A DNA stretch of 64,000 bases from Dioscorea cayenensis subsp. rotundata. Its lineage: Eukaryota > Streptophyta > Magnoliopsida > Dioscoreales > Dioscoreaceae. Below the pieces are notes generated by a model. The model was not told the origin of the DNA. It saw only the letters and a program-made list of their open reading frames with translations, and did not search any database. Both the position numbers and the translations under genes were made by a program. Below, in pieces: positions 24,150 to 37,300 of the stretch. The stretch lies in the NCBI RefSeq assembly GCF_009730915.1, contig NC_052474.1:4437501-4501500 (forward strand). Reading direction: 5' to 3'. Within the stretch, counting starts at the first letter, position 1. Each line of letters starts with the position of its first letter.

Positions 24150-25500
24150 TTCTTTTAACATGTATTCATTTCTTAAATAGAGAGCTCATTTTTTAAACAG
24201 AAAACTCATTTCTTAAATAGAAACCTCATTTTTTTAAACAGAAAACTCATTTTGTAAACAGAAACATTGATATTTAAACAGAAAAACCAATATTTACATG
24301 ACAAATTAATCCTGGGTATAAAAACCAATTAATCGTGGTCATTCGTACATATTTAAATAGAAACAACGATATTTAAGCACTTTTTTAAACGTAAACGCAA
24401 TATATTAAACACAAAGACAACCAAGCAAAGATAGACGTTCTTTATTATATGGAGATAACGATATTTACATTAAAAATTTAATAAGTTTGTGGGAAAAAAT
24501 TTAGGTTAGCATGATTACATTATAACTACAAATAAATTTATAACTACAAACAAAATAATTTAGGTTAGCATGAAAAGTAATGCATGTACTCAATAGAAAC
24601 ATTGATATTTAAACAAAAAAAACCAATATTTACATGACAAATTAATCATGGGTATAAAAACCAATTAATCTTGGCCACTCATACATATTTAAATAGAAAC
24701 AACGATATTTAAGCACTTTTTTAAACGTAAACGCAATATATTAAACAGAAACATCGATAGTTAAACAAAGACAAACAAGCATAAAGATGGACGTTCTTTA
24801 TTATATGGAGATAACGATATTTACATTAAAAATTTAATAAGTTTGTGGGAAATAATTTAGGTTAGCATGATTACATTATAACTACAAACAAACTTATAAG
24901 AACAAACAAAAAAATTTAGGTTAGCATGAAGAGTAATGCATATACTCATTTTTTAAATAGAAAACTCATTTCTTAAACAAAGAACTAATTTTTTAAACAA
25001 AAACCTCATTTTTTTAAACAGAAAACTCATTTTTTAAACATAAATATTGATATTTAAACAGAAAAACCAATATTTACATGACAAATTAATCATGGGTATA
25101 AAAACCAATTAATCTTGGCCTCTCGTACATATTTAAATAAAAACAACGATATTTAAGCAATTTTTTAAACGTAAACGCAATATATTAAACAGAAACATCG
25201 ATAGTTAAACAAAGACAAACAAAGCATAAAGATAGTCGTTCTTTATTATATGGAGATAACGATATTTACATTAAAAATTTAATAAATTTGTGGGAAAAAA
25301 TTTAGGTTAGCATGATTACATTATTACTACAAACAAACTTATAACTACAAACAAAAGAATTTAGGTTCGCATGAAGAGTAATGCATGTACTCATTTCTTA
25401 AACAGAAAACTTATTTTTTAAACAGAACCTCATATTTTAAATAGAAATCTCATATTTTAAACAGAAGACTCATGTTTTAAATAGAAACTCATTACACCCA
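24150..25500. repeat. Three-unit imperfect tandem array (about 340-445 bp units)
   Basis: The same ordered blocks recur three times: GACAAATTAATC at about 24299, 24637 and 25079; CTTTATTATATGGAGATAACG at about 24438, 24795 and 25240; and GGTTAGCATGA after each. Spacings are about 340-355 and 440-445 bp; the longer spacing reflects extra copies of a short TTTTTAAACAGAAAACTCATT-like minisatellite between units. No coding potential. It directly follows the MITE at 23714-24106. Confidence 0.8.
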
Positions 25501-25509
25501 AGAATTTAT

Positions 25510-25922
25510 AGTCAAACCCTGTCACACTTGCCACAACTTCCCATGTAAGGGACAATTTTGTCCAAAAAAATCCAAATTAACTCTATCAATCACTATTAGA
25601 TGCTTAGGGGTTTAAAAAATCATTGTATTCAAAAGGAAGGGGTTTTTATGGATATTCAAATTTAGAGGGAGAATCTGTGCATATTGTAAACTTTGGGGGT
25701 GTTTTTAGCAATTTCCACTTTTCTATATCATCTGTCTCCATTATTTCCTTGTTTAGTTTTTTTTTTAAAAAAAAAAAAGGTTGTTTACATTTTTGTCTAT
25801 ATGTTTCTTTAACAAAATCATGATTTTATTTAAAATAAAAATAAAAATAAAATTGTGTCAAATCCAAAGGGCTAATACAACATCTTAGGTGCAACATAGA
25901 GACCTTGCCATGTTCCATCCTC

Positions 25923-25954
<32 letters not shown>

Positions 25955-27290
25955 TGCTCAAGTCACTTCTTTCATTTCCAACGTTGTCTTTTACCCCATG
26001 TTTTTAGCTTGTAATTAATATTTGTCTAACAAAATTATTTATTTTATCAAAATCAGGTTATTCTCTTGGTTAAATTGTTTAAGGTTTCATGAACCATGGC
26101 AAAATAAGAATAAAAAAATATATGTAATATTTAAATATTTCACATGTTCTTTTTCTTTATCGTGCTACTCATTATTTTTTTAATAAATATGAATAAATCA
26201 TAATTTTATTGAAAAAAAAAACAAAACAAACATTGCAAAAATAAAAAATAAAAAAAATAACAAAACAACGAAAACAGACTAATGCCTCACCAAATGCGAG
26301 ATTTATACGACCCAAAAAGAATAAGAACAGAAATAGAAAAGAAAAGAGAGCATTGGGCAGATGAAAACTACCGCCTGGAGACACACATCTGCCCTGACTA
26401 CTGAAAAGAGTGGATTTCTCATTTTCTTCTTTAATTTTTTTTTTTGATTTATTCTTTATTATGAGCAAGAGTGTACATAAACATTGCTAGTTGCTCCTCC
26501 ACTGTTGTCTGTTTTGAGTTGCAGAGGAGAGATTATTCTCTTAAACGATCAACCAATGCTTGAAATATATAAGGCTCCATACGAAATTCTCTTTTGCAAC
26601 ATTACTCATGACCTTGAAGAATTTCTTGTACATATGCTGTAAGAATGGATGTGTGATGTTCTACATTTCTGGAAGTTGTTGGACATTCTCTTGACCAATT
26701 GCTGAGCATGAGTAGATCATCTTCTTCATTTTTTTTCCTTCCAAAGATTTAAGGAATCCATAGTGAAACAATGGTTACAACTATGAATTTTTTCGAGTTG
26801 TGTATAATGTAAATAAATCATGTTGTGTATTATAAATAGGGAAAATGATAACGGCTATATTTACAATGACTATATTCTAATGGCTATTTTTCAAATTTTA
26901 ATTACCAACGCTTATAATCCAACAGCTATTTTTATTATGCAATAATTATTTATTATGCAAAACAAACACTCATTCTATGAGAAAAAAAATATGTAATAAT
27001 TTTTATAATATTTTTTTTATTTTGTTACCCAAACAAAAATTTATAGAAATAAAATATGCCATAATTTTTATAATAATTATTTACACTTTCTATATAATAA
27101 AATTATGTCATATTTTTTTTTATTTTGTATCAAAACACACCCTTAATTATTTAAATACACTCACTCCGTTCCAAGAAGACATGTTTTTAACACGATCCAT
27201 ATATGACTTTGAAAATAATAATAATAAATTAAATATTATATTATTTAAAACTTCAAGATGCGAGGAAAAGCAAAAAAAAATCAGAAGATC
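25510..27290. other. Intergenic, no gene
   Basis: Contains a (CAT)n microsatellite at 25922-25955, an A-rich tract near 26210-26260 and several AT-rich low-complexity open frames of no evident origin. No supported gene. Confidence 0.4.
25922..25955. repeat. (CAT)n microsatellite
   Basis: About eleven uninterrupted trinucleotide repeats after TCT. Confidence 0.9.
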
Positions 27291-27297
27291 TATTTAT

Positions 27298-27535
27298 TTA
27301 GATATAATCATCAAAATAGTCCTTGCACTTTTCTCTCTCTTCTCTTTTGGTCCCTCTACTCAGAAATGCTTAGTGGGCACATTTCTAAAAGTAGAGGGAT
27401 TGGTTGGGAGCATTTTTAACTAAGTGGACACATTTTCAAAAGTAGAGGGACTAGTCGGGAGCATTTCTGAGTAGAAGGACCAAAAAAAAAGAGAGAGAAA
27501 AGTAAAAGGACCAATTAAGATATTATACTATTTAT
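27298..27535. mobile_element. Foldback MITE of the 'TAGTCCCTCTACT' type
   Basis: The left half (TTTTCTCTCTCTTCTCTTTTGGTCCCTCTACTCAGAAATGCT, read here in parts) is mirrored by the right half, which ends CTGAGTAGAAGGACC followed by AGAGAGAGAAAAG and AAAGGACCAATTAAGATAT. The arms pair over most of about 100 bp each, so the single strand would fold into a hairpin. Internal GTAGAGGGA units also repeat. The insert within 18815-19050 shares the same start (ATATCTAAATTGGTCC). No coding sequence. Confidence 0.65.
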
Positions 27536-27539
27536 TTAA

Positions 27540-28714
27540 GTACCAATAGGCAATAGCCAAAATAATTATAAGAAAGGGCATGACTGTCTCGGACAGCGGG
27601 ACAGGGCGGAGGACCAAGTGGAAGTTAAAAGATAATTCATTGTCCACTTGAGTAATGAGGACAAATTTAGTGGCTATGGATCCAAGATAATGCATCAGTG
27701 TAAAGACGGGCAATCACAGAAAAAGACAATCAGAGGGAGTGTCTTAATGACTTGAACTTCTCAATTGGCACTGTCCACGTCTCCAAATCAAATTGTGGAA
27801 TCACTTGCGGAATCCATACTTTAAACTTATTCTCCCCTGATTTATTTTGATCTGTTTTTTTTGTGCAATTCAAAGCGAGCAGAGAATCTGCTTTTCTGGT
27901 TTGTATATTAAATATAATATTTTTTGAACAGACTATAATAATTATAATATATTATATAAATCAATGATTTTTTAATTTATTCACATTACTTTCATTATAT
28001 ATTGATCTAATAATTCTATATGTATGCATATTTTTAATATAATTTTTTTATATCTATAAAAATAAATAAATTAATAAAAGTATAAAATTAAAGAAAAATT
28101 ATAAGGTATAAGCTATCTAAATTTAACTGTTTTTTATTAAGATTTGGCTTTCCTTTTAGAGTATCGTTTTATTTATTTATTAAAAAAATATAAATCACAG
28201 ATATATTATATATATACATTGATAAATTCATCCATTTTGCCAAATGCATTTACTAATTTTTTTATTTAAAATGCGGGACAGACTATACTTTCTTTTTCAA
28301 AGCGATTTAAACAGCTACCAATAATTTAGCAAGTTAAATTGATAAACGAATTTAATGAATTTGATACACCTCTCAACGGCACCATGTGAAAAGAATCTAA
28401 TCTTTCCATTCATTGATTAAAATTAGTTTGTTTCCTTTTACTCGGGTCATATCAGTGACCGCTTTTACAAGCATTTAATAAATAACTATTTTTATAATAT
28501 ATTTCTTTGTAAAAAGAGTTTCCACATCAGACAAGAAAACATGAAGTTAAAGGTAGACAAGAATGCCACAAAGTTTAGTAAATAAAAATCACTCAAATAT
28601 TTTCAATAGAAATTTATTTATTACTCTATACAACAATACAAGTAACATCTGATATTCTATCCTTGCTTTCCACTTATAGAGAAAAACATACAAAGTTGTA
28701 TTCAAATTCACCAC
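27540..28714. other. Intergenic, no gene
   Basis: Very AT-rich from about 27900 to 28300. No gene or repeat end supported. Confidence 0.4.
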
Positions 28715-28719
28715 CAAAA

Positions 28720-29255
28720 TGTAGGAAATATACTACTGAATAGCATGCAAATACTATAAACAAGAGTTGTAAACCTATAATACAAAATCACAGTGATATA
28801 ATAATTCAAAAATAATAGTTAGAAATTTCCAGCCTGGGGTAGGCGTGCGGAAGCACTGCCCTAACGCTGAATTGGCCTCCCTCGTGCAGGATTTTCTGGC
28901 CTCACTCCAAGCGCAGGATACACTAACCCGGGAAGGAAGAACTCTCGTAGCCTAGCACGTTTGGCGTCGAGATATCCCAAGCGCACCCACAAGGTTCAGG
29001 CAAAGAACCACAGAATGAGAACAGAATAATTGGGTTTTCCAGGCACGTAAAAAACACACCCGGTTCCAGGCACGCAAAAAGCACACCCGGAAGAAAGAGA
29101 ATATGAAAGAAGAAATAAGCAAGTGTGTGTTTTTGGTTCATGGTTTAGGCATGTATTTATAGCAATGAATTCTTTAGCAACTCTCTCCACTAGGCAATGT
29201 GGGACTAAAGGTTTGAGTGTAAAACATGTGGGACCCACAGGACCCACATCCAACA
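28720..29255 (-). mobile_element. Solo LTR (copia-like) 83 bp upstream of the amine oxidase gene
   Basis: Direct repeats CAAAA at 28715-28719 and 29256-29260 flank a 536-bp sequence that starts TGTAGG and ends CCAACA. Read on the minus strand it starts TGTTGGATGTGGG and has GCTATAAATACATG (about 29152-29165) where a promoter TATA box would lie, so the LTR faces away from the downstream gene. No internal coding region is left. Confidence 0.75.
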
Positions 29256-29338
29256 CAAAATAGTATCAACCTCCACTCCAATAAATAAGTAAATAACCAA
29301 TCCAAGTATCAAACAGCAGCACAAACTGAGAAGGAGCA

Positions 29339-32300
29339 ATGGAACCCAGGTCTCTCCTTCGCCTTCTCTTCCTTCTTTTGGCTGCCCTCGTTCTCCTCCT
29401 CATCCATTCCACCCGTTCCTATCTCCATGATCTCCCAAACTCTTCCTCCACTCTCCGTCCCGTCCTCAACTCCCGTCCAAGACCCACCATCACCACCACC
29501 GTCTCATCACAAAGTTCTCACGAGTCCGACGTCCCTCATCATCCACTCGACCCTCTCACCATCCAAGAGATCAACACAGCCCGCTCTATCATCCTTTCCT
29601 ACCACCCCTTCTCCTCCTCCCCCTCCTCTCTAATCATCCACTCCCTCGTCCTTCAAGAACCAGATAAGCCTGTGGTTCTTTCATGGCACCCTGGCCTCCC
29701 TCTTCCCCCTCGCCATGCTTCCACCATCATCCGCTTCCTCAACTCATCCTATTCCCTCACCATCGATTTCTCCACCAAGAACATCACCAGCAACCCTCTA
29801 CCTTCCTCCGGTTACCCCACCATGACCATTGAGGACATGAACAGCGCCTGCTGGGCCCCTCTCTCAGACTCCAACTTCAACGCCACCATCCTCGGCCGCG
29901 GCGTCCGCCTCTCCGACCTCGCCTGTCTCCCCATCTCTTCAGGTTGGTTCGGCCCTCAAGACGAACACCGGAGACTCATCAAAGTCCAGTGTTACTCAGC
30001 CGAAGGCACTGCCAACTTCTACATGCGCCCCATCGAGGGTCTCACCGTCCTTCTCGACCTAGACACCAAGCAGGTCGTCCACATCTCTGACGTCTCCCCG
30101 GACATTCCCATCCCCAAGTCCTCCGGCACCGAGTACCGCTTCGACTCACTGAGTTTAAAAGACAACCACAAAACCAAACCTCTCAACCCGATCTCCCTCG
30201 AACAACCGGCTGGACCGAGTTTCGAGATCGAGAACGGGCACGTCGTGCGTTGGGCCGGGTGGGAGTTTCATCTCAAACCGGACCCGAGGGCGGGTGTGGT
30301 TGTGTCTGCGGTCCGGGTCACGGATCCGGAAACGGGCGAGAAACGTAGGGTGATGTACAAAGGGTTCACGTCAGAGTTGTTCGTGCCGTACATGGACCCG
30401 ACCGATGCGTGGTATTTCAAGACTTATATGGATGCGGGTGAGTATGGATTCGGGTTGCAGGCCATGCCGTTGGTCCCGCTCAATGATTGCCCTCGCAACG
30501 CGAAGTATATGGATGGGGTCTTCGCGGCTGCGGATGGACGGCCATACGTGCGGCAGAACATGGTGTGCTTGTTTGAGAGCTATGGAGGCGATATTGGTTG
30601 GCGGCACTCGGAGAGCCCAATCACTGGAATGGGGGTTGGTTTTCTATTTTTATTTTATTTTTATTTATTTATTTATTATTATTATTTTTTAAATGGCGAG
30701 AGATTTTGAGCAGATAAGGGAGGCAAGACCAAAGGTGACGCTGGTGGCTAGGATGGCAGCATCGGTGGCTAACTATGATTACATAGTGGATTGGGAGTTC
30801 CAAACAGACGGGCTTATCCGAGTCAAGGTTTGCTTTGTTTCATCCATCTCTTTTTCTTCGGTGGTTTTTGGCTGGATTCCGTTTTGTCGTTTTCACAGGA
30901 GGCTTCTCCTTAGAGGTCTAGGTGTTTGGTAATAGGCGGCATGGCGGATTATGTTTTTTATTTTAAGGAAATTTAGAATATTTATTCTGATAAAAATATA
31001 GTTTATATGAATATTTCTGAATTTCATATAAAAAACCAAAATTTGTATTTTCTCATTTAAAAGATTGACTACTATGCCTGATTTTTATTCTAAGGCATAT
31101 TATTGATTGTATATTTTTTAAGGTAATATTTGTAAAAAAAAAATTATTAATTACTGAATTCATTGAAATTTTTTTATGAATTTATATATTTATTTTATTT
31201 TTATGAGGTTCTTATAATACTCTAAAAATTTAAAAGGCTTTAATTATGCATGCAATTATTTAATTTAATGATGCACGCAAACGTTGGGTAATATAGAGAC
31301 CTCAAAACACGAACTAATGATCAAGTAAATTATCCATCAACACAGTATCAAAATCTGTGAACATTATTCTAAGTCTTATAAGAACGTTTTCCAAGGGAAC
31401 TTACAATAATATTTATTTCGTGTTTTGCATTAGTTCTATATGAATCTTAAGACAAAAGATTCCTTCTGTCTTCCACATGAAACGAAGATTATGTTGGTGA
31501 CATAAACTCTGATAAAATTAGCCCTGAATATGATAGAAAACCGATCATATGTGGTCCAACACATAAAACAATTACCTTGGCTCATTATTTCATATGCACA
31601 GATTTGACCGTTCATTTTCTGAACGTAACCTATATATTTACCCTGTTTTATACATACAGTATGTATGTACTGTAGTGACATGTATTTCTCTTTTAAAAAA
31701 TCATGCCATTATTAGAATAAACATAATCTTAAGTAGATGAACTAACTAAAGACAAGACACCCATGTACGTTTTTAATAGGCGGGACTAAGTGGCATTTTG
31801 ATGGTCAAAGGAACGCCGTACGTGAACATGAACCAAGTTCCAAAGAACGAGGAGATGTACGGGACTCTGTTATCAGAGAATGTGGTTGGAGTTATACACG
31901 ACCACTACATCACCTTCCACCTTGATATGGACGTGGATGGCTCCGAGAACTCGTTTGTGAAGGTGAAGTTGGAGAGGGAGGAGACGGACCAGAAAGAGTC
32001 TCCGAGAGTAAGCTATCTCAAGGCCACAAGGCACGTAGCCAAGTCTGAGAAGGAGGCTCAGGTCAAGCTAAACTTGTACCAGCCTTCGGAGTTGCATGTT
32101 GTGAACCCGTCTAAACTCACCAGAGTTGGGAACCCAGTTGGTTATAAGTTGGTTCCTGCTGGGACAGCGGCCACCTTGATGGATCCTCAGGACCCTCCTC
32201 AGTTAAGGGCTGCATTTACAAACAATCAGGTTCTCTCTTCTTACCTTGATTTTCTCTGTATGTGAAAGTGCTTTCATATGTATATATATATATATAGATA

Positions 32301-32847
32301 TATAATGACTATAGTTTTTTAAACATAAAGACAAGGATTTTGCTAAAAAAAAAGTCAGCATCAATATACAGCATGCATGAGAGGTTCTCTTTGATTGGCT
32401 GATAAAGTACCTGACTATTTGGACCATTGTTACCTTGTTTTTTAGTTATGGGTGACTCCTTATAACAAAAGTGAGGAATGGGCTGGTGGTGTCTTTGTGT
32501 ACCAGAGCAAAGGAGAGGACACACTTGCTGTTTGGTCTGACAGGTAACTCGAACTTATATGAACTTTCTTTTGTCAATATTGATGGATAGTTTATAAATG
32601 ATATGATCTAAATTAAAAGCAAGTTGAAATTGTCAGGGACCGATCAATAGAGAACAAGGATATAGTGTTGTGGTACACGTTAGGGTTCCACCATGTCCCC
32701 TGTCAGGAGGACTTCCCCATCATGCCCACAGTATACTCTAGCTTTGATCTCAAGCCTGTGAACTTCTTTGAGTACAATCCCATTCTTAAGTCTCCTCCTA
32801 ATTTGGAGAAGGACCTTCCAATTTGCAATGCAGCTGCTTCAGCTTGA
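29339..32847 (+). CDS. Copper-containing primary amine oxidase (quinoprotein)
   Basis: Five exons: 29339-30634, 30714-30827, 31780-32229, 32446-32543 and 32637-32847, giving 722 residues; all joins keep frame with GT-AG introns. The enzyme oxidatively deaminates primary amines or polyamines such as putrescine to aldehydes, ammonia and H2O2. The N-terminus ([20 protein letters not shown]) is a signal peptide or anchor. Two N-terminal CuAO domains precede the catalytic domain. The topaquinone Tyr lies in VANYDY (exon 2). Copper ligands are the HDHY pair (exon 3) and the His in [12 protein letters not shown] (exon 5). The catalytic Asp lies in YMDAGEYG. Full length and intact motifs indicate a working gene. 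No C-terminal SKL-type peroxisome signal is seen, so secretion or the endomembrane route is more likely. Exon 1 is strikingly GC-rich. The first join (TGMG/IREA) replaces the more usual TGMEIRE. Confidence 0.93.
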
Positions 32848-34332
32848 AGATGAATTAAGCGTTAGTATTTGGTGTGGGTTTTAGTGAGGTCCAGTTGATG
32901 GACTAGCTTCTTCAAACAAGAACAGCTCTCTGTAAAAAGAATTCTCATGTTTGAATGTGTTGTTTTCTTTAGGTTAAGTTTTCAAGTGGTGGATAAGAAT
33001 GGAACTTGTGATACATACAAGTTTTCATTAAATAAATTCTTGTTCATTTTCTTGATATGTAGTGCATGTGGATGATGATAATGAATGCATTAGATTTAAA
33101 ATAAGAACTATCTTTTGCTTGCTCCCAAGACCAAGGCTTAGAAACACTTTTTCATGTTTGCTTTTCACTTATTTTATTGTAAATAAATTAATTACTTCAT
33201 TTTTTTTAAATTATATAAAAAGATTATGACCATATTGTGCATGAAAATCAACTTTTTATAAACTCTAAAGTGGGATTTTTGGGTGGAAATGACCCAGTGT
33301 CTTAATTAAGATAAAAAGTTTTTACAAAGTTAAAAAAAAAAAATTAAATAAATGGGCTATATATATAGAAGCTTTCTTTCTCTAAAAAGTACCAACTTCT
33401 AAAGCAGGTCGTCCACCTTTAATTTGCACAAAGAAAAGAAATGCTTTATTTTCCTCGCCATCATCATCATCCTTTGCTTAAAGAGGATTTGTATTGATTA
33501 GTTGGGATATCTTCTCTCTTTGATGCGAAAAGCACAAAAGCATAAGACAATGACACCACCATAAAGCAGATGTGGATTTCAAAGAGTTTTTGTCATTATA
33601 GACGCTAATAATATTTGTAAATTCAACTCCAATGCATTGAGTACTTATAAAATAGGAAAATAAGAAGATAGATTAAGTGAAATGTCTAGTCAGTCAGTGG
33701 AGATCGCCAAGTAGAGCGTGACAACGGATGGAGAATATACCAAATTTTCTTCAAAGAAAGCAGCCACTAGTGAATATTCTTGATAAGATATAGTGTCCCT
33801 TAGTGCGGTCGTATAGAAGAGCGTGACCACAGATGGACGTCCTTCCAATGGAGAATATACCAAACTTTGTTCAAAGAATGCAGCCACCATAGACTGTTTT
33901 TTTTTATAAGATATCAAAGGGCTGCCTATCATTTTCTCTTATCTTGATTCTTAGCTGGCATAGATGGTGACTATTTGGTATCTGCGCTGTTTCCAATTCA
34001 AAGCAGGAGAGCGTGGTGCTATTGGTAATGGATTAAAATTAAGAAATAGACACCATCCGACTTAATTAGTGATAATAATGTTGGTTAACGGTAATCTAAG
34101 AAAAATTAGTGGCTATTATGTTTGGAATGTATTTGATAATGTGATTTTGGGTTTTATCTCTCCCTAAAATTTCACAGAAACAAGTCCTTCAAACATGGAG
34201 AATCAGAAATATACACATTCACAGATATCCCGGAGCTAATACAGTGAACTCTACTCAAAACAAAGATAACTTAACAAACATTGTCAAAGCATTTCCAACA
34301 GAACCAGAAGCTGCTGGGATGTGATGATTTCT
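32848..34332. other. Spacer between the amine oxidase and LPA2 3' ends
   Basis: The two genes converge here. It presumably contains both 3' UTRs; AATAAATT-type signals occur near 33020-33030. Apart from the duplication at 33714-33888 no feature is supported. Confidence 0.45.
33714..33888. repeat. Imperfect direct duplication
   Basis: The block GAGCGTGACAACGGATGG...GCAGCCAC (33714-33768) recurs at 33819-33888 with a 13-base insertion and a few substitutions. Confidence 0.75.
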
Positions 34333-37300
34333 TCAACCCTTATTTTTCTCATTCTCAAGGTACTTCACCACTCCATATGCAACTGTGCCGAAGATGAAGA
34401 AAACGACCGTTGGCGTGAATGAAGGATATAGATACTTCACAAAAAAATTATCCCATTCTTCTGGTAAGAAGCCTGCACAGACCAGGAGAGAAAAGGGAAC
34501 ATATTTTCCTTGTATGCAAAGGTGTCAAAAATAATTTCAGGTTTCATGCTAGCAAGTAAGGGAGTTTCATGTTAACCTGATTTCTGAGGACCATAGTGAC
34601 AATTAAACTTCAAACGAATACAACTCACTATAAACCGGGAATGACACATCAAATAGTTCCATACTATTTATCATGGAAACCATCATCCTTTATCATTGGA
34701 AAGCTAATCCTTCATGTTCAGGTATCTGTTAAGATTTATTGGGATAGGTATTATATAAATAGACTGTATAAACTTATCCCGAGGCAATGGAGGGTTATAA
34801 AAGAAAACTGGTTACTTAGAGAAAGGGCATGGTTATTGTGGAGATTGTTGGCCTGGCTTGGCCGTGAGGTTAGGAAGGGAGTTCCTTTCAGTGTTCATGC
34901 TAGCACTGATGTGAGCTTTTTATCTTTCTTTTACAAGTTTTTGCTTATGAATTTTAGTAGTTTGTTGATTGATTTCTTTGTTGAAGTTCTATTATTGCTT
35001 GTGGTTTATGAGTAATGGACGACAATGACCTTTTTTTATGAATATAAAGCAAGATCTTAAACAAGATCTTGAATCCCGGATGCTAGATATATATGACGAT
35101 ATGAGAATAGTATAGGAATCCCGGGTGAAATTGCTTGTGGTTTATTGATTGAACTTAATCTGTCTTTAAGAATATTAATATTCATTTGTAGCTTTGAAAA
35201 TTATTCTTGAATTGATATAATGGAGCTTGTTTGCTGGTGAATTGCTGACCAGATCTGTAGATGTGTTGATAATTAGTGAGATTTATTACTTGAGCTTTAG
35301 ATCTATTACATTGGTGCTTTCATTGTGTTATCTACTTAAATATAATAGATCTGAAACTCAAGTAACACATCTCACTAATTATCAACATAGATCTACTGAT
35401 CTGGTCAACAATTCACCAGCAACAAGTTTCATTATATTCATTCAAAAAATAATTCTCAAAGCTACAAATGAATACTAATATTCTCAAAGACAAAGATTAA
35501 GTTCAATCACCAAACCACAAGCAGTAATAGAACTTCAACCAAAAAATCAATCCACGAACTACTGAGATTCATAAGTGAAAGAAAGATGAAAACTCACACC
35601 AATGCTAACATGAACACTGAGAGGAACCCTCTTCCTAGCCTTACGCCCATGCCAACAATCTCTAGAATATTTATGCCCTTTCTCCAAGTAACCAGTTTTC
35701 TTTTATAACCCTTCATTGCCTCGGGATAAGCTTACACAGTCCATTTATATAATTCCTATCCAGATGAATCATAACAGTATCTCAGTAGACAAATCTATAA
35801 GCTAAATGAAGCTTTCACGAGAAAACACAAAGTCCATCACATAAACAAAATGAAGAACTTTCCAATACTTGTTCAGGAAAACATGTATGCAAGGTAATCA
35901 TAACAACTCACCCAATTGAGACAAATAACATGTATGCAAGCAAAAGAAAAACCACCTAACTGCATTCTCATTGGCCAACAACAGCATTAATATTAGCTCA
36001 AAACTTGGGTCCTCAAACTTTCCAAAATAAAAATAAAAGAGCAAGAACAGAAATTGACAACACAGCCTCCATAATTTACATAAATGAAGATGTAAGTAAG
36101 ACGTATACAGGACTATTAACTATGTGGGCATTCACTATAATTAATATTCTCAAAATTTAGAATTACCAAAGAAGTGTGATGAACAAAGTGCAAAAACTCA
36201 ACAAGTAACTATTGCAACATCGCCTAAGTGTTTGGTGAACGCAGACAAAAGCAAACAAGTATCTGAGTGTAGGTGCCATCAAGGTAACAAAGACCACTAA
36301 TATTAGACATTAAATTGGTTCACTAGATTGTCAGTGTTTAATATAACTTTGAGGAATGATATTTTGAACAAATAAGAGTCTGCCTAGATTTAAATGGTAG
36401 AACTTCAAAAGTGATAAGGTATTAAAGTTTCAAAGTAACGTGCAACAGATCGTACCTTAGAACTTTGAATCTAATACAAATAGCATGTGGAATTCAATGG
36501 AATGATTACGTCAGAAAAATGGCTAGGAAAGTACTTAGGATGTCTAAAGGTAGATTAGTTTATGTAGGTAATAACAATGGAGAGAACTAGCAGTGAAGTG
36601 ATGTTTAAAAGTTAATTAAGACTAAGAAGGATTCTTACAAGACTTAATAAAGAATAGGAGCGAAGAAAATTTTTAGAGTGTATAAATAAGCCAATAAAGA
36701 AGCTGTAGGGCCACGAGAAAGGCTAAGTACAAGGTTTATGATATGTTGTATGCTAAATTAGTCTCTTTTACAGGTTAGTTAAGGCTACAAAAAGGAAAAA
36801 GAGGGATTTAGAGATAATTAAATATGTAAAAGTGAAAACAATAGAGTGCTAATGAAGGATGAAGAGATTAAAGAAAGATGGAGAGGATACTTTTGTAAGT
36901 TACTTAATATTAATCATGAAAGAAATATAGCATTGGAGGTCATTAATTTTAAAACTAGTGATATAATTACGTATATTAAAAATATTAGAGTTGGCAAAAC
37001 TAAGGATGTTCTTAGAAAGATGAAAGTAAGGAAAAATGTAGGCCCGGATGGTAGTCCAATAGAGCTTCAAAAGCCCTTAGGAGATGAGAACATATCACGG
37101 TTGACTAAATTGTATAATAGATATTACGTTCTAGGAAACTGTCATACGAATGGAGTAAGTGTACGTTAGTGTCCATCTATAAAGATAAAGGTGATGTTTA
37201 ATGTTGCAATAACTATTGTGGAATTAAACTTATGACTTATACTATAAAGCTTTGAGAGAGAGAGTTATTGAGCAAAGGCTAAGACCTTTATTTCTTTAAA

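Noticed and set aside
24150-25500. CRISPR-like array
   Set aside because: Unit length is hundreds of bases, spacing is irregular and the genome is plant nuclear.
26172-26468. 98-residue minus-strand open frame with hydrophobic runs
   Set aside because: Phe/Lys-rich translation of A- and T-tracts; no homology recognised.
28824-29100. 5S-rDNA box as in a Cassandra TRIM
   Set aside because: I looked for the 5S-like segment on both strands of this LTR and found no convincing match.
29339-30634. Amine oxidase as a pseudogene because exon 1 ends in an unusual TGMG
   Set aside because: All five exons join in frame and every catalytic residue is present.
34596-35015. 139-residue open frame
   Set aside because: It runs through the LTR palindrome and has no known domain; an accidental frame.
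36846-37169. A free-standing host gene
   Set aside because: Its translation is an RTE-type reverse transcriptase fragment in a decayed LINE.
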